From positions 620,001-684,000 of the forward strand of contig JBGASU010000001.1 of assembly GCA_044229535.1 (NCBI GenBank): 64,000 nucleotides of DNA, written 5' to 3'. This DNA comes from CAZLFQ01 sp044229535 (GTDB lineage Bacteria > Pseudomonadota > Alphaproteobacteria > Rickettsiales > Midichloriaceae). Of this stretch, positions 8,834 to 18,103 are shown piece by piece; position 1 is the stretch's first letter; every line of letters starts with the position of its first letter. Position numbers and translations under genes: made by a program. The notes under the pieces were generated by a model, which worked only from the letters and a program-made list of their open reading frames with translations, had not been told where the DNA came from and did not search any database.

Positions 8834-9553
8834 CTATTTTCGTTTTTCAAAATAGGAATTAGCAATTTTCAAATAATCTGGCGTTCCTATATCAAACCAA
8901 TCTTCTTCTGTTATCGTGCCATAATTTTTATTATTGTTATCATTTGACGACTTTAGAATCACATCTGGGATTCTAAATTTACCCAGATTCCAACCTTTAA
9001 AAAACTCTGGAGCAACAATATAAGCTCCAACAAAAATATAGTTTTTAGGCTCAGAGTAAGATAATTTCCCATCATCTGCCAAACTATAATCACCTTTTCC
9101 AGCATAAGTATTAGATTTATACTTATTTTTTAAAGCAACTAGGAAATTCATTTGATTTACATTCCATCGCTCTAAAACTTGTGCAATAGCATTATACTCT
9201 CCTCCTAGTACATTATCTGCGCTTACCACCAATAGCGGCTCACCAACTTGTTGCAAGACTTTTAAGACTCCACCGCCCGTTTCTAAAATTTCAGGTTCAT
9301 GCGATATCGTAATGTTAACATCTTTTCTAGATTTCAAATACTCACAAACTTTTTCTGCAAGATAGTGTGTATTTACGTAAATATCTTTTATGCCTTCAGC
9401 TTTTATTTGGTCTATTACCCTATCAATTATAGGTTTACCACCCACCTCAACTAAACACTTTGGTACATAATCAGTCAAAGGTTTTAACCTACTACCAAAA
9501 CCAGCAGCTAGAACCAAAGCTTTTGTCGGTTTATTGTTTTTCGAATAGGTCAT
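8834..9553 (-). CDS. murU: Sugar-phosphate nucleotidyltransferase, likely MurNAc-1-P uridylyltransferase MurU
   Basis: 239 residues. The N-terminus carries the nucleotidyltransferase signature LAAGFGSRLKPLT followed by VPKCLVEVGGKPIID (residues ~15-45), and further on LLVVSADNVLG supplies the metal-binding Asp. Length and the lack of a C-terminal hexapeptide domain match MurU/HddC-type enzymes rather than GlmU or GalU. Specificity comes mainly from context: it overlaps by 23 bases the kinase gene amgK, and the AmgK-MurU pair is the established anomeric recycling route that turns MurNAc into UDP-MurNAc, bypassing MurA/MurB. Without that neighbour mannose-1-phosphate guanylyltransferase would be an equal guess. 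Confidence 0.85.
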   Translation of the reverse strand: MTYSKNNKPTKALVLAAGFGSRLKPLTDYVPKCLVEVGGKPIIDRVIDQIKAEGIKDIYVNTHYLAEKVCEYLKSRKDVNITISHEPEILETGGGVLKVLQQVGEPLLVVSADNVLGGEYNAIAQVLERWNVNQMNFLVALKNKYKSNTYAGKGDYSLADDGKLSYSEPKNYIFVGAYIVAPEFFKGWNLGKFRIPDVILKSSNDNNNKNYGTITEEDWFDIGTPDYLKIANSYFEKRK

Positions 9554-10556
9554 ATTTAATAAACCATTTTTTTAATTCAAACATTAGGGGATGTTCCAAT
9601 GTTTCCATTACATACCCCCAGACTCTTGGTAAATATCCCAAATACTTTGGCTTGCCATCTCTGATGTTCAATCTATTAAACACCCCTATAATTCTAAGGT
9701 TTCTCTGGGCACTCAAAATGGCATATGAATTTTCAAAATTCTGCTTATTTAATTCTGGGATATTACTGATAAATCTATTTTTCATCTTCATCACAACGTC
9801 TGAGTCCACATCCCTTCTCGCATCTTCTAATAGAGATACCAAATCATAAGCTGGCGAGCCTAAAACAGCGTCTTGAAAATCTATAACCCCTACCTGCTCA
9901 ACACCTTTTAATCCCTCAATTACCAACAGATTATCAGCCATAAAATCACCATGAACAAACCCATGCCTTATATTTGACAAAAGAGGGAATAATCTATCAA
10001 AAATTTCATATAATTCATCTGACACCTGCTTATAAATAGCGACAGATATCTTATTCTTAACATACCAATCTAAAAATGTTTCAATACCTTGCTTTAAGAT
10101 AAAAACACTCTGTTTTGGTAATTGAAGACTGTCACCAATTGAATGAAATCTTAGTAACACATCAACTGCTGACGTATATAATTCCATCTCTTTTTCTGGG
10201 CTCTTTACTAAATACCTTGTAAAACTCCATCCCCCTAGATCCTCGAGCAATAACAATCCTTTAGAAACATCCGACGCTATTACAATTGGCGCTCTTATGC
10301 CCGTTGTTAACAACAAATTGTCTACATTTAGAAAGGGTTGCATAGAGCCAATGTCAGCGGAAGCGTCCATTAAAATCAAAGATTTAGTTAAAGTATACAC
10401 TCTGTAATACAACCTTTTTGAGGCATCACCTGGGATTGATTCTATTCTGAATTGCTCAAACCCAGCATTGATTATAAATTCATGAATTACATCATATTGG
10501 ATAAGATTTGAATCTACCAAAGAATCATACTTTATAATTTGAGAGCTAAACGGCAT
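9531..10556 (-). CDS. amgK: N-acetylmuramate/N-acetylglucosamine kinase AmgK (APH-fold)
   Basis: 341-residue phosphotransferase of the aminoglycoside-kinase fold. An N-terminal GDASKRLYYRV at 43-53 matches the GDAS-x-R-x-Y start typical of AmgK. The catalytic loop HGDFMADN is at 202-209 and the metal-binding IDFQDAVLGSPAYDL at 225-239. Known AmgK phosphorylates MurNAc and GlcNAc at C1, feeding MurU. Translationally coupled to murU by a 23-base overlap. In many Alphaproteobacteria tsaE lies just upstream, but here the preceding gene is an AsmA-like protein. Not an antibiotic-resistance enzyme by context, although this route is known to lower fosfomycin sensitivity in bacteria that also have MurA. 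Confidence 0.86.
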   Translation of the reverse strand: MPFSSQIIKYDSLVDSNLIQYDVIHEFIINAGFEQFRIESIPGDASKRLYYRVYTLTKSLILMDASADIGSMQPFLNVDNLLLTTGIRAPIVIASDVSKGLLLLEDLGGWSFTRYLVKSPEKEMELYTSAVDVLLRFHSIGDSLQLPKQSVFILKQGIETFLDWYVKNKISVAIYKQVSDELYEIFDRLFPLLSNIRHGFVHGDFMADNLLVIEGLKGVEQVGVIDFQDAVLGSPAYDLVSLLEDARRDVDSDVVMKMKNRFISNIPELNKQNFENSYAILSAQRNLRIIGVFNRLNIRDGKPKYLGYLPRVWGYVMETLEHPLMFELKKWFIKYDLFEKQ

Positions 10557-10640
10557 AAATACTGGTTAATCTTTTTATAGCAAAAATTATACACTAAGCG
10601 TTTCTTAAATCAATTAAGCTTAATCTCATAGGTATGACAG

Positions 10641-13481
10641 TTACAATTTTCTATTTCTCAACAGAGATTGCACTTTATCTTGCTCATTCTTTGCAGCTGT
10701 GTCCGCATTTTCCTGGGCAATTTGTTTTTGTAGGAATCCTGCAATCTTATCGGAATTCACCGCATAATCTTGCGTAGCCATACGCCCTTGATTGGTAGTA
10801 TCAATACTCATTGTCGCATAAGAACCAATCGGGATAAAAGATATTGTACCTAGACCATTGATCAAACCATTTATGTAATCAACCGAAGCATTGTAATATC
10901 CTTTCGATCTATTAGTCGACAACTCAATATTTGTCATTGTCGCCAGTTTACTTTTACTACCAGTAGCTTCATCCACCACATCTTTTATAATTATATTGCC
11001 AGAAACATCATCAAATACAGTCTGACCAGTAGTAGTAGCAACTTTCAGTTTATTCAATCTAACACCCGTAGATTCTCCAGACTCTGTTGTCTTAATAATT
11101 TCAGAAAGATCCATACCTCTAAAAGTAATCTTTTTACCGACAAAATTAATATTACCTTCTAGATTCTTCATAACATCTTCTGAATTAGTACCAGAAGTAG
11201 CAAATGTACCATTGGCGCTCATATAACCTTGGAAATTTTGATACCCAAATAAATACGTAAGAAAAGATTCTGGATTAAAGTTATTAATCGCATATGCAAA
11301 ACTCAAGTTTGCTATGTTGTTAACTATAGAAAGGCTGCCTTTAGATTCATACACACCATTAAATACATTCAACCCCAACATATTAAATTTCAAGACCCCT
11401 TCATCTATTGTGCAGTCGATATTAAAGCCAGAGATTGGAAATGTTGTATTGCGCAATTGATCAGCCACTATTTTCAAATTTCCATTAAAATTTTGAATAC
11501 CATAAAAATTAAACGCTACGGCTGATTGGTTTACTGCACCTTTATTTTCATTGTTATCAGGAGCTTTAGTAGAAGATTTAATCTTAGACTGTTCTTCAAG
11601 CCATTTTTTTCTCAAATCATCATTTGAAGGCACAAGTGAAGCAAGACTTGTATAATCAGCATCTTGAATTTTCAAATCTACATTCAACACTGGCTTTATA
11701 GCCGTAATCGAAACCCCAACTGAACCAGACATTTTAAGTATATCGCTATTAATAGAAACATTATCCATGACCAAAGAGTTCGGTGATACCCTGAAATTTG
11801 TATATACTTCTTTAAACGCCTTATCTTTAAAGACAGCCTTATCCACTAGTAACTCAAGGTTTAAATTAAGTGGGAACGTCCTAAGCCACCTATAATCGTT
11901 AACATACTCTAAATATTTAGAGCCGAACTTATCACCATCACTTAAATATAAAGCCTCAATAAATCCATCAAGCGCACCACCCAAGTTAAAGTCGTTGGTA
12001 TTTATTTCATTCACCCTTAATGTAAACTTCGTGTTCAACCTCCTTTCACCAGTTTCCTTAAAAGCTAGTCTGCCAATAATATTAGTATCACCCATATTAA
12101 ATTTTATACCTGTCAAACGAAGGCTTCTCGGGATTAAATCAACTTTAGTTGTTAAGTTGAGATTAGGTTTATCTTTTTGTAATTTCTCTGAAACTGGTAT
12201 TTCTAACCACTTTGCAAATTCAACCACGTCTTCGATTTTCAAAACGCTATCCCCTTCAAAACGTGGGCGCACCTCATTAAAAGTCATATTTCCTTTAAGA
12301 GAATAAACGGTTTTACCTGGTGCTTCGAATGCTAATTTATTGAGCGCAATATCACCATTATATATATCAAAGTTTAAATTAATATTTTTGACATCTTGCT
12401 GATTTAGGCGCACCTCTCCAATTTTAAAATCAGCTCCTCCGAATATTTGGGTGTTGGCATTAAAACCAAATTCATTTATCACAGGTCTTATGATTTTTTC
12501 TAACACAGTAAGAAAAGATACTTCTTCAATTTTTTCCTCATCTTTTTTAGAAAACATTTTATCCATGTCTATCTTGTCTACATTCAAACTAAAGTCTAGC
12601 TCTTGCTCCGCACCAAAAGACCATTCAAACTCACCTTTTGCATTACTAATGCTGCTCGAACTCAATATTAAATTCGAAACACTTACCAACGAATCTGTAA
12701 CATACACCTCTGCCGTAGCATTAAAATTATCTTTTATCAGCGCGTTAGTAATCGAGTCTTTATTTCTACTGCTTTGTACAAGAGTTATTGTTAATTTCCC
12801 ATCTAGTTCAGGATTTTTAAACACATTCTTCAATCTACCAGCGAAGCTAAGTTTTATAGACTCATTATCCAAGATAACTGATGCACTATCAGAATTTCCA
12901 CCTTCATTAATGTTTTTAAAAGTAGCGTTCAATCCATATTTGATATTTTTAAGTCCAAAATTAGAAACGAGAGTTAGATCCCTAGACTCCCCTCCACTAA
13001 AGTTAAATTTAGCATTTAGATTCTTAATCTTTGTATCGATACCAATCCCTGAATCAAAAACAACCGTTGCATTAATCAATTCAAAATTGGGCATTGCAGA
13101 AATAATTTTACCAGTTTTACCCTCATCAACTTTAATCTTATTTAGATTAAGCTCCGCATCTTGTATTGCTATTTTATTAATCTTGATTTTATCACTAAAG
13201 ATTGTGGAAAAAGAAGGATAGATCATAATCTTACTTACTTGAAGAGAATCACCATTCTCATCAATCGCTGTTATGTTATCCATGCTAATTCTTGGCATAG
13301 GAAGTAATGCTATATTCACATCTCCATCTATTTTAAACTTATAAGATGAGAGTTGATTTAACTCATTCTGAATCGATTCTTTCTTATTATTAAAATTCAA
13401 AAAACTCGGTATGCAGGCAAGTATTAGCAATACAATGAGGCCAGCAACAACGTAATTCAATTTTTGTAAAAATGAGTTCAA
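10641..13481 (-). CDS. AsmA family envelope protein
   Basis: 946-residue protein with a short cytoplasmic start, one membrane anchor (YVVAGLIVLLILACIPSFL, ~residues 10-28) and a long periplasmic beta-rich body. The AsmA N-terminal pattern is clear: after the anchor, LPMPRISMDNI then a repeat of beta strands, with the AsmA C-terminal region RGMDLSEIIKTTESG and a late segment FIPIGSYATMSID. Members of this family (AsmA, YhdP, TamB, YdbH) are bridge-like proteins linked to phospholipid transport or outer membrane homeostasis. Start is TTG 13481, with TGGAAAT upstream; no ATG is available nearby. Lies 84 bases before amgK on the same strand. A second, distinct AsmA-like gene is at 44.5-47.5 kb. 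Confidence 0.88.
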   Translation of the reverse strand: MNSFLQKLNYVVAGLIVLLILACIPSFLNFNNKKESIQNELNQLSSYKFKIDGDVNIALLPMPRISMDNITAIDENGDSLQVSKIMIYPSFSTIFSDKIKINKIAIQDAELNLNKIKVDEGKTGKIISAMPNFELINATVVFDSGIGIDTKIKNLNAKFNFSGGESRDLTLVSNFGLKNIKYGLNATFKNINEGGNSDSASVILDNESIKLSFAGRLKNVFKNPELDGKLTITLVQSSRNKDSITNALIKDNFNATAEVYVTDSLVSVSNLILSSSSISNAKGEFEWSFGAEQELDFSLNVDKIDMDKMFSKKDEEKIEEVSFLTVLEKIIRPVINEFGFNANTQIFGGADFKIGEVRLNQQDVKNINLNFDIYNGDIALNKLAFEAPGKTVYSLKGNMTFNEVRPRFEGDSVLKIEDVVEFAKWLEIPVSEKLQKDKPNLNLTTKVDLIPRSLRLTGIKFNMGDTNIIGRLAFKETGERRLNTKFTLRVNEINTNDFNLGGALDGFIEALYLSDGDKFGSKYLEYVNDYRWLRTFPLNLNLELLVDKAVFKDKAFKEVYTNFRVSPNSLVMDNVSINSDILKMSGSVGVSITAIKPVLNVDLKIQDADYTSLASLVPSNDDLRKKWLEEQSKIKSSTKAPDNNENKGAVNQSAVAFNFYGIQNFNGNLKIVADQLRNTTFPISGFNIDCTIDEGVLKFNMLGLNVFNGVYESKGSLSIVNNIANLSFAYAINNFNPESFLTYLFGYQNFQGYMSANGTFATSGTNSEDVMKNLEGNINFVGKKITFRGMDLSEIIKTTESGESTGVRLNKLKVATTTGQTVFDDVSGNIIIKDVVDEATGSKSKLATMTNIELSTNRSKGYYNASVDYINGLINGLGTISFIPIGSYATMSIDTTNQGRMATQDYAVNSDKIAGFLQKQIAQENADTAAKNEQDKVQSLLRNRKL

Positions 13482-13561
13482 GCACTATTTCCAGAAAATT
13501 CAGCTACTTGAAATAGTAAAACGCTGCTGAAATTAGGTCAACTAGTTTGATTGATTTAATA

Positions 13562-14257
13562 TTATCTATGCTTATGACTTTTAGATTTTCTCTTATTAAG
13601 CCCTAGGCTTCTATTACTAGAATTTGATAGGAGAAGATCTTGACTTATTACTATATCCATCCCCTCACCTATAAAAACATCCGATGAAAGACATGACGCC
13701 TCATCTATTGGCGCTTCTATTTTTGCAGCAGTTGATTTAAATTCTTCTAAATCGACAACCCTCTCTCCTTCCCAAGGATTGAAAAGATTATTTTTCAAAT
13801 AAGATCTGAGCAAATTAGACTCCATCGAACATCTCGGTCCCTTTTCAATAAAACAAGTTTCTGGATCAACTTCGAAAACACCTTCTTGATGCCCATCCGA
13901 ATCTTTCCTTAATTGTTTAGAGTTAATAGCTCTAGACAGCAATCCCTCCATTCTATGTATATAACTAGCTACCAATTCTTTTTGAAGAGCGGCATAATCA
14001 TCTAAAATATCTTCGAAACATAATAAATGATACTTTCCTTCAGTTTTTTCAAACAACTCCACAACAATCCCGTAATTTCTTCCATCCATAGCAGATCTAC
14101 AAAGATTATACACCTTATCCTCCTTCTCTAACACCCCTCGTTCTGCGATGAAAAAGTTCAGCCTCTGCAAAAGCTCTTTCTGGTCTGAATCAGGATTTTC
14201 TAACTCAGATAAAAAATTTTCAAATTCTAATTTAGCTTTATCTTTTAAAAATTTCAT
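13562..14257 (-). CDS. Hypothetical protein paired with an ankyrin/membrane protein
   Basis: 231-residue soluble protein that I do not recognise. It is mostly charged helix: a Lys/Glu-rich N-terminus (MKFLKDKAKLEFENFL), a central block containing LCRSAMDGRNYGIVVELFEK, and a basic Ser/Lys/His-rich tail (LGLNKRKSKSHKHR). No signal peptide or membrane segment. The start lies nine bases after the stop of the 931-residue ankyrin protein, with no clear Shine-Dalgarno, which suggests translational coupling. The pairing with a membrane ankyrin protein could mean partner, chaperone or second effector; that is inference. Nothing in it suggests an enzyme. Confidence 0.75.
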   Translation of the reverse strand: MKFLKDKAKLEFENFLSELENPDSDQKELLQRLNFFIAERGVLEKEDKVYNLCRSAMDGRNYGIVVELFEKTEGKYHLLCFEDILDDYAALQKELVASYIHRMEGLLSRAINSKQLRKDSDGHQEGVFEVDPETCFIEKGPRCSMESNLLRSYLKNNLFNPWEGERVVDLEEFKSTAAKIEAPIDEASCLSSDVFIGEGMDIVISQDLLLSNSSNRSLGLNKRKSKSHKHR

Positions 14258-14266
14258 ACACTTTAC

Positions 14267-17062
14267 TTACGCCGCTCTTGCTGTTCCTTTATTATTAACT
14301 CTTGGTACAATCTCAAAATCTGAAATAATAGCTTCGGTTGTACTCATACCTAAATCAGGCAATCCTAATTTCTGCACATCACTTAGCAACCCAGCTCTTT
14401 CAACTTCTTTTGAACAAGATTTCATAACTTCTTGATCTATACTTACTACTGATTTAGCAGATTTAGATTGCTCTTCCTCAACCATATCCAGCGCAGTTGT
14501 AGCCTCTTTTTGTCTAACATAGTTATATAATTTTGAGATACATCTAAACATCATACCTACTGCAGTAACAGTAGCACAAGCAACAGTATAGAAAGCCTTG
14601 CATGTATACTGGCAAGCAACCCACATTTGTTTTGGAAACTTAACAGTCAGGAATGCTAAAGCTACTACTACACAAGTTGGTATAAAAAATTTGCTATCAT
14701 AAAAGTTTCTAAGACCAATATGCATGCCAGAATTAAGGCTAGCACCACCTCTAGCACCGCCTTCTGCTAACATATTTTTTATTTCTGTAGGCTTTTTGCC
14801 AGCAACATATCCCACCCCTTCAGCAAATCTATCCACAACATAATGGAACATTGAAGCAGCTCCATCATGAATACGTTCACTGATAGTTCTCAAATCTCTG
14901 TTGGTATTCAAGTCTTTTTTAAACTCATTTTGCATAGCTTGTAGCAATAGTCCAAAATCTACACCTTCAACTTTAAACTGCTCAGTCACTTTGCTAAAAT
15001 TTACAAAACATTCTGAGTCACTAGTTAATGATACGCCTCTACCATAATCCCAAACACGTTGCATAAACGTCCTATTTAGGAGAGTAGGATTAATTACTTT
15101 TTGAGCTAGCAATTCCAAATTATGCTTAGTTTTCAAATCTAAACCTAAAGCACCACTACGCATAGCGCTTATAACTTGATAGAACAACTCTGTATTCTGT
15201 TGGCTACTATTGATAGCTTTCACCGCAACTGCATGGTTTGATTCATTAGCTATAGCCTCAACACCACTCAACAAGTCCCCTGAAAGCTCGTACCCAGTTT
15301 TTACATATTTGTGAGCTTTCTCAAGTTCTTGTGACAGTTCAACTAAAGCTTTTCTTGTCCATGGCATTAAGAAACCGTGTAATGCATCTTGAATGACCAT
15401 GAATCTACTTTCTATTGAATTAGCCAATTCAAGTCTTTCTTTAGTTGTAAGTCTTTCTAATGCTGGCAAATCTTCTACTGAAAAATAACCCGAAGATATA
15501 TCTGAGTAACCACAGTGAGTACTCATCATATTTTTTAAACTTTCACCAGTGTAAACTCTACCCATCCAATTGATATGGTACGCACCGATTAATGGTTTTT
15601 TATCTAGAGAGAAGAATGCATCGTTAGCATATTCCGAATCTAAACAACTTCTAAACCATCTTTTCAACGGATTCTTTGCATCATAATAAGCCTTATACCC
15701 CACCACTGCGTCACATGCTAAATTCAAAGCCCAAGAAACTGGCGGACATACAGTTGTAACAATGGCACCAACCGTTGTAGACTCTAGCTTGTTTTTTAGG
15801 TAAGTAACAAATACTGACAAAGCTACAGTCATTATGGTTTTAGCTTTGAAACTTAATTCAAAATCACCAAATACTGGGCTAACACCTCCAGAAATCAGCG
15901 CATCCATTATAGCATGATCACCACGCAACTCCGTAATTCCTTCCTCTGAAGTCACTAACCCTTGGAAGATTGCAATTTCAAAAGCATCCATTGCTATTGT
16001 ATTGATCTCCGTCACTTTAACTCTTTTATCAGCAACTAGAAGTTTAACAATCTCGGCTTTATCATGCATAAGCTGGTTTATTCTTTCACTTCTCTCAGAG
16101 CTTCTTCCATTAACTTCACGCAGATCTTCTTTGTCATACATAACTGCATGCATAAGAGCTGAGAACCCATCTTCATCTTTCAATGCAGGATCGACTCCTA
16201 GAGCTAAAAGCTTACGAACTTCTGCTAAATCACCAAACCTTGCAGCTTCCATAAGGGCTGTTCTGCCATCTGAATCTTGATCATCCAAGTTGCTGTAAAT
16301 ATTTTCATCGAATCCGAATACATTATATTTTTTGCATTCAGCTAATACATCCAACCTGCCAGATTTGTGTATCTCACCAATTAAATCTTCATGGTCTTCT
16401 AACTGCCCCTCTATTAACAAGTTGGAATTTAGAACATAATTCCAATCACCTTGTTTTATTGCAAGGATCAGTGCTAATTTTGAGTAATCGATTTCATGAT
16501 CAGCATCTAACGCTAAATATTTGATATGGTTGATCATATCAATTCCCGTCTCTGAATCTGCTAATTTTATTAATTCGTCAGCTGAAACCAAACCTGCATC
16601 AAAAAGTTTTTTTAGCATCGGCGGCAATTCTGTTTGATACTGAACTGCTAAGCCTGATCTAATCAACACTTCCATTTCTTGATAAGAAAAATCTTGAGGA
16701 AGCACACCTTGAACAGCCATTTGGAGCATAGCTTTAACTGGACTGATCTGAATCTTTAGGATTACTTCTAAAACTTGCTTTGCTTTTTGAGAATCATTAT
16801 TTTCAAGAGCAGCACTCACACTCTGCTGCAAGTTATATATTGCACCAATTTGGTTTATTAATAGAACTGGAACGACCGCAGCAATATATTTAGCTCTTTC
16901 TTCAGATTGCAGCTCCTTTTCAGCTTTTCTCTCACGAATTTTTTCACGAGCTTTATGCTTCCGAGCCCTTCTATCTGCCTTTTGCGCATACAACTTATCT
17001 TCCTGTTCTGAGTCTTCAGGAATATATAATTGGCTCAATTCGTTATTTTTGCTATCCTGCAT
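14267..17062 (-). CDS. Ankyrin-repeat protein with membrane segments (candidate effector)
   Basis: 931 residues from ATG 17062; a longer ORF begins at ATG 17083, but GGAGGG sits five bases before 17062 and none before 17083. The N-terminus is highly charged (KADRRARKHKAREKIRERKAEKEL, described here only by its ends KADRR and KEL, residues ~28-50). About two ankyrin repeats lie at ~260-315 with TALMEAARFGDLAEVRKLL and SALMHAV. A hydrophobic region near 405-450 (TIMTVALSVFVTYL) and a C-terminal pair of membrane segments near 820-875 (FIPTCVVVALAFLTV) suggest insertion in a membrane. The middle is helical and unrecognised. Ankyrin proteins of Rickettsiales are often secreted into the host; no secretion signal can be read here. 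Co-transcribed with the downstream unknown. Confidence 0.85.
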   Translation of the reverse strand: MQDSKNNELSQLYIPEDSEQEDKLYAQKADRRARKHKAREKIRERKAEKELQSEERAKYIAAVVPVLLINQIGAIYNLQQSVSAALENNDSQKAKQVLEVILKIQISPVKAMLQMAVQGVLPQDFSYQEMEVLIRSGLAVQYQTELPPMLKKLFDAGLVSADELIKLADSETGIDMINHIKYLALDADHEIDYSKLALILAIKQGDWNYVLNSNLLIEGQLEDHEDLIGEIHKSGRLDVLAECKKYNVFGFDENIYSNLDDQDSDGRTALMEAARFGDLAEVRKLLALGVDPALKDEDGFSALMHAVMYDKEDLREVNGRSSERSERINQLMHDKAEIVKLLVADKRVKVTEINTIAMDAFEIAIFQGLVTSEEGITELRGDHAIMDALISGGVSPVFGDFELSFKAKTIMTVALSVFVTYLKNKLESTTVGAIVTTVCPPVSWALNLACDAVVGYKAYYDAKNPLKRWFRSCLDSEYANDAFFSLDKKPLIGAYHINWMGRVYTGESLKNMMSTHCGYSDISSGYFSVEDLPALERLTTKERLELANSIESRFMVIQDALHGFLMPWTRKALVELSQELEKAHKYVKTGYELSGDLLSGVEAIANESNHAVAVKAINSSQQNTELFYQVISAMRSGALGLDLKTKHNLELLAQKVINPTLLNRTFMQRVWDYGRGVSLTSDSECFVNFSKVTEQFKVEGVDFGLLLQAMQNEFKKDLNTNRDLRTISERIHDGAASMFHYVVDRFAEGVGYVAGKKPTEIKNMLAEGGARGGASLNSGMHIGLRNFYDSKFFIPTCVVVALAFLTVKFPKQMWVACQYTCKAFYTVACATVTAVGMMFRCISKLYNYVRQKEATTALDMVEEEQSKSAKSVVSIDQEVMKSCSKEVERAGLLSDVQKLGLPDLGMSTTEAIISDFEIVPRVNNKGTARAA

Positions 17063-17066
17063 AACA

Positions 17067-17072
17067 CCCTCC
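17067..17072 (-). promoter_or_regulatory. Shine-Dalgarno that fixes the ankyrin gene start
   Basis: GGAGGG on the minus strand, five bases before ATG 17062. It is almost a full anti-SD complement and lies inside the seven extra codons of the longer ORF, which argues for the internal start. Confidence 0.7.
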
Positions 17073-17100
17073 ACTGGCGACATACATATGATAACTCAAA

Positions 17101-17129
17101 AATATTACAGCAATATTACAGCAATATTA
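17101..17129. repeat. Tandem 11-base repeat in a divergent promoter region
   Basis: AATATTACAGC is repeated twice and followed by a third partial copy AATATTA. It lies between the ankyrin gene (minus) and lepB (plus), about 40-65 bases upstream of the ankyrin start, where an operator or -35 region would be. A TTAA-N7-TTAA sequence (17127-17141) abuts it. One-turn spacing (11 bases) would place copies on the same DNA face. Confidence 0.7.
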
Positions 17130-17141
17130 AACTTTTGTTAA
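17127..17141. promoter_or_regulatory. CtrA-like TTAA-N7-TTAA half-site pair
   Basis: TTAA (17127-17130), seven bases, TTAA (17138-17141). This is the full consensus spacing for the alphaproteobacterial response regulator CtrA, which Rickettsiales encode. In an AT-rich genome such matches occur by chance about once per 5-10 kb, so only the promoter position makes it of interest. Confidence 0.3.
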
Positions 17142-17209
17142 AAAAACACATAAATCCACCCCCATCTCTTCCAACCCCACTTATCCGCCTCGCTCTTAGA
17201 AGAAGCTTG

Positions 17210-17237
17210 TTGAAACTACAGGAATTAATGATAAAAT
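17210..17237 (+). promoter_or_regulatory. Predicted sigma70 promoter of lepB-rnc-era
   Basis: TTGAAA (17210-17215), a 16-base spacer, TAAAAT (17232-17237). The predicted transcript would begin near 17244, only about 11 bases before the TTG start of lepB and 23 before an alternative GTG, so the leader is very short. Confidence 0.5.
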
Positions 17238-17254
17238 CTACATAACATAACGCC

Positions 17255-18103
17255 TTGAATAGCATAGTGAAAACTGACATATTAAAAAATTCAAAGAACT
17301 CAAAGAAACCAGCAAAATCTTTAGTAAAATCGCTACCAAAATCTGGTAAAAAGTATTTGGTAAACAAGATTACAGAGTTCGATTATGCAGAGTTTTTCCG
17401 CTCATTGCTTTGGGCGATTATCATAGCAATCATTTTTAGAACCATGCTTTTTGAGCCATTTAAGATCCCGTCTGGCTCTATGATGCCCAACCTACTTGTT
17501 GGTGACTATCTTTTTGCGGCAAAATACAGTTATGGCTACAGTAAACATTCCTTACCTCTTTCTTTGCCGCTATTCAAAGGTAGAGTACTTTTTGAATCTC
17601 CAGAACGAGGCGATATCATCGTATTTAAAGGCGTTAAAGACCCTGAAATACACTATATTAAAAGGCTTGTTGGTCTTCCAGGCGATACGGTTCAAGTAAA
17701 AAGAGGCATATTATATATAAACGATACGGAAGTAGATCGTTGGGAAATAGGAACATACACAAGAATTGGCGCATATGGAGAGCATATAAAACATACCGAA
17801 TATGTTGAATTAATGCCGAATGGTGTGCAGTATAAAGTACTTGATGCCAACCTTTTCAACCATAGAGAATTTCCAGATGAAACTATTAAATATCAAGTAC
17901 CAGAAGGACATTACTTCTTCATGGGCGATAATAGGAATCATTCTGTAGATAGCAGATTTCTAAATCAAATAGGTTTCGTACCCGAAGAAAACTTAGTGGG
18001 TAAAGCAGTGTTTATGTTCTGGACTCAAGATTTCTCAATATTTAATTTATTAACAAAGTTTGATTCTGGTAGAGCATTTAAGCTCATTGAAAATGAAGAT
18101 TGA
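17255..18103 (+). CDS. lepB: Signal peptidase I
   Basis: Inner membrane serine-lysine protease that removes type I signal peptides. 282 residues if TTG 17255 is used. Catalytic Ser is S75 in IPSGSMMP and the general base Lys is K136 in YIKRLVGLPGD; the box-E motif GDNRNHSVDSR is near residue 230. One membrane segment, WAIIIAIIFRTMLF (~53-66), precedes the active site. The N-terminus is a Lys/Ser-rich cytoplasmic tail of ~40 residues. There is no ATG start; TTG 17255 and GTG 17267 are the candidates. First gene of the lepB-rnc-era operon, a widely conserved order. Confidence 0.95.
   Translation: MNSIVKTDILKNSKNSKKPAKSLVKSLPKSGKKYLVNKITEFDYAEFFRSLLWAIIIAIIFRTMLFEPFKIPSGSMMPNLLVGDYLFAAKYSYGYSKHSLPLSLPLFKGRVLFESPERGDIIVFKGVKDPEIHYIKRLVGLPGDTVQVKRGILYINDTEVDRWEIGTYTRIGAYGEHIKHTEYVELMPNGVQYKVLDANLFNHREFPDETIKYQVPEGHYFFMGDNRNHSVDSRFLNQIGFVPEENLVGKAVFMFWTQDFSIFNLLTKFDSGRAFKLIENED

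Noticed and set aside
9531..10556. Aminoglycoside resistance kinase
   Set aside because: The APH fold is shared, but the GDAS start and coupling to MurU point to MurNAc/GlcNAc kinase.
12451..13221. 256-codon open frame on the plus strand
   Set aside because: Antisense shadow of the AsmA-like gene: Ser/Leu/Ile-rich composition from complementary codons, no Shine-Dalgarno and no recognisable domain.
17127..17141. CtrA control of the ankyrin gene as an established fact
   Set aside because: TTAA-N7-TTAA is expected many times by chance in 64 kb of AT-rich DNA; kept only as a weak feature.
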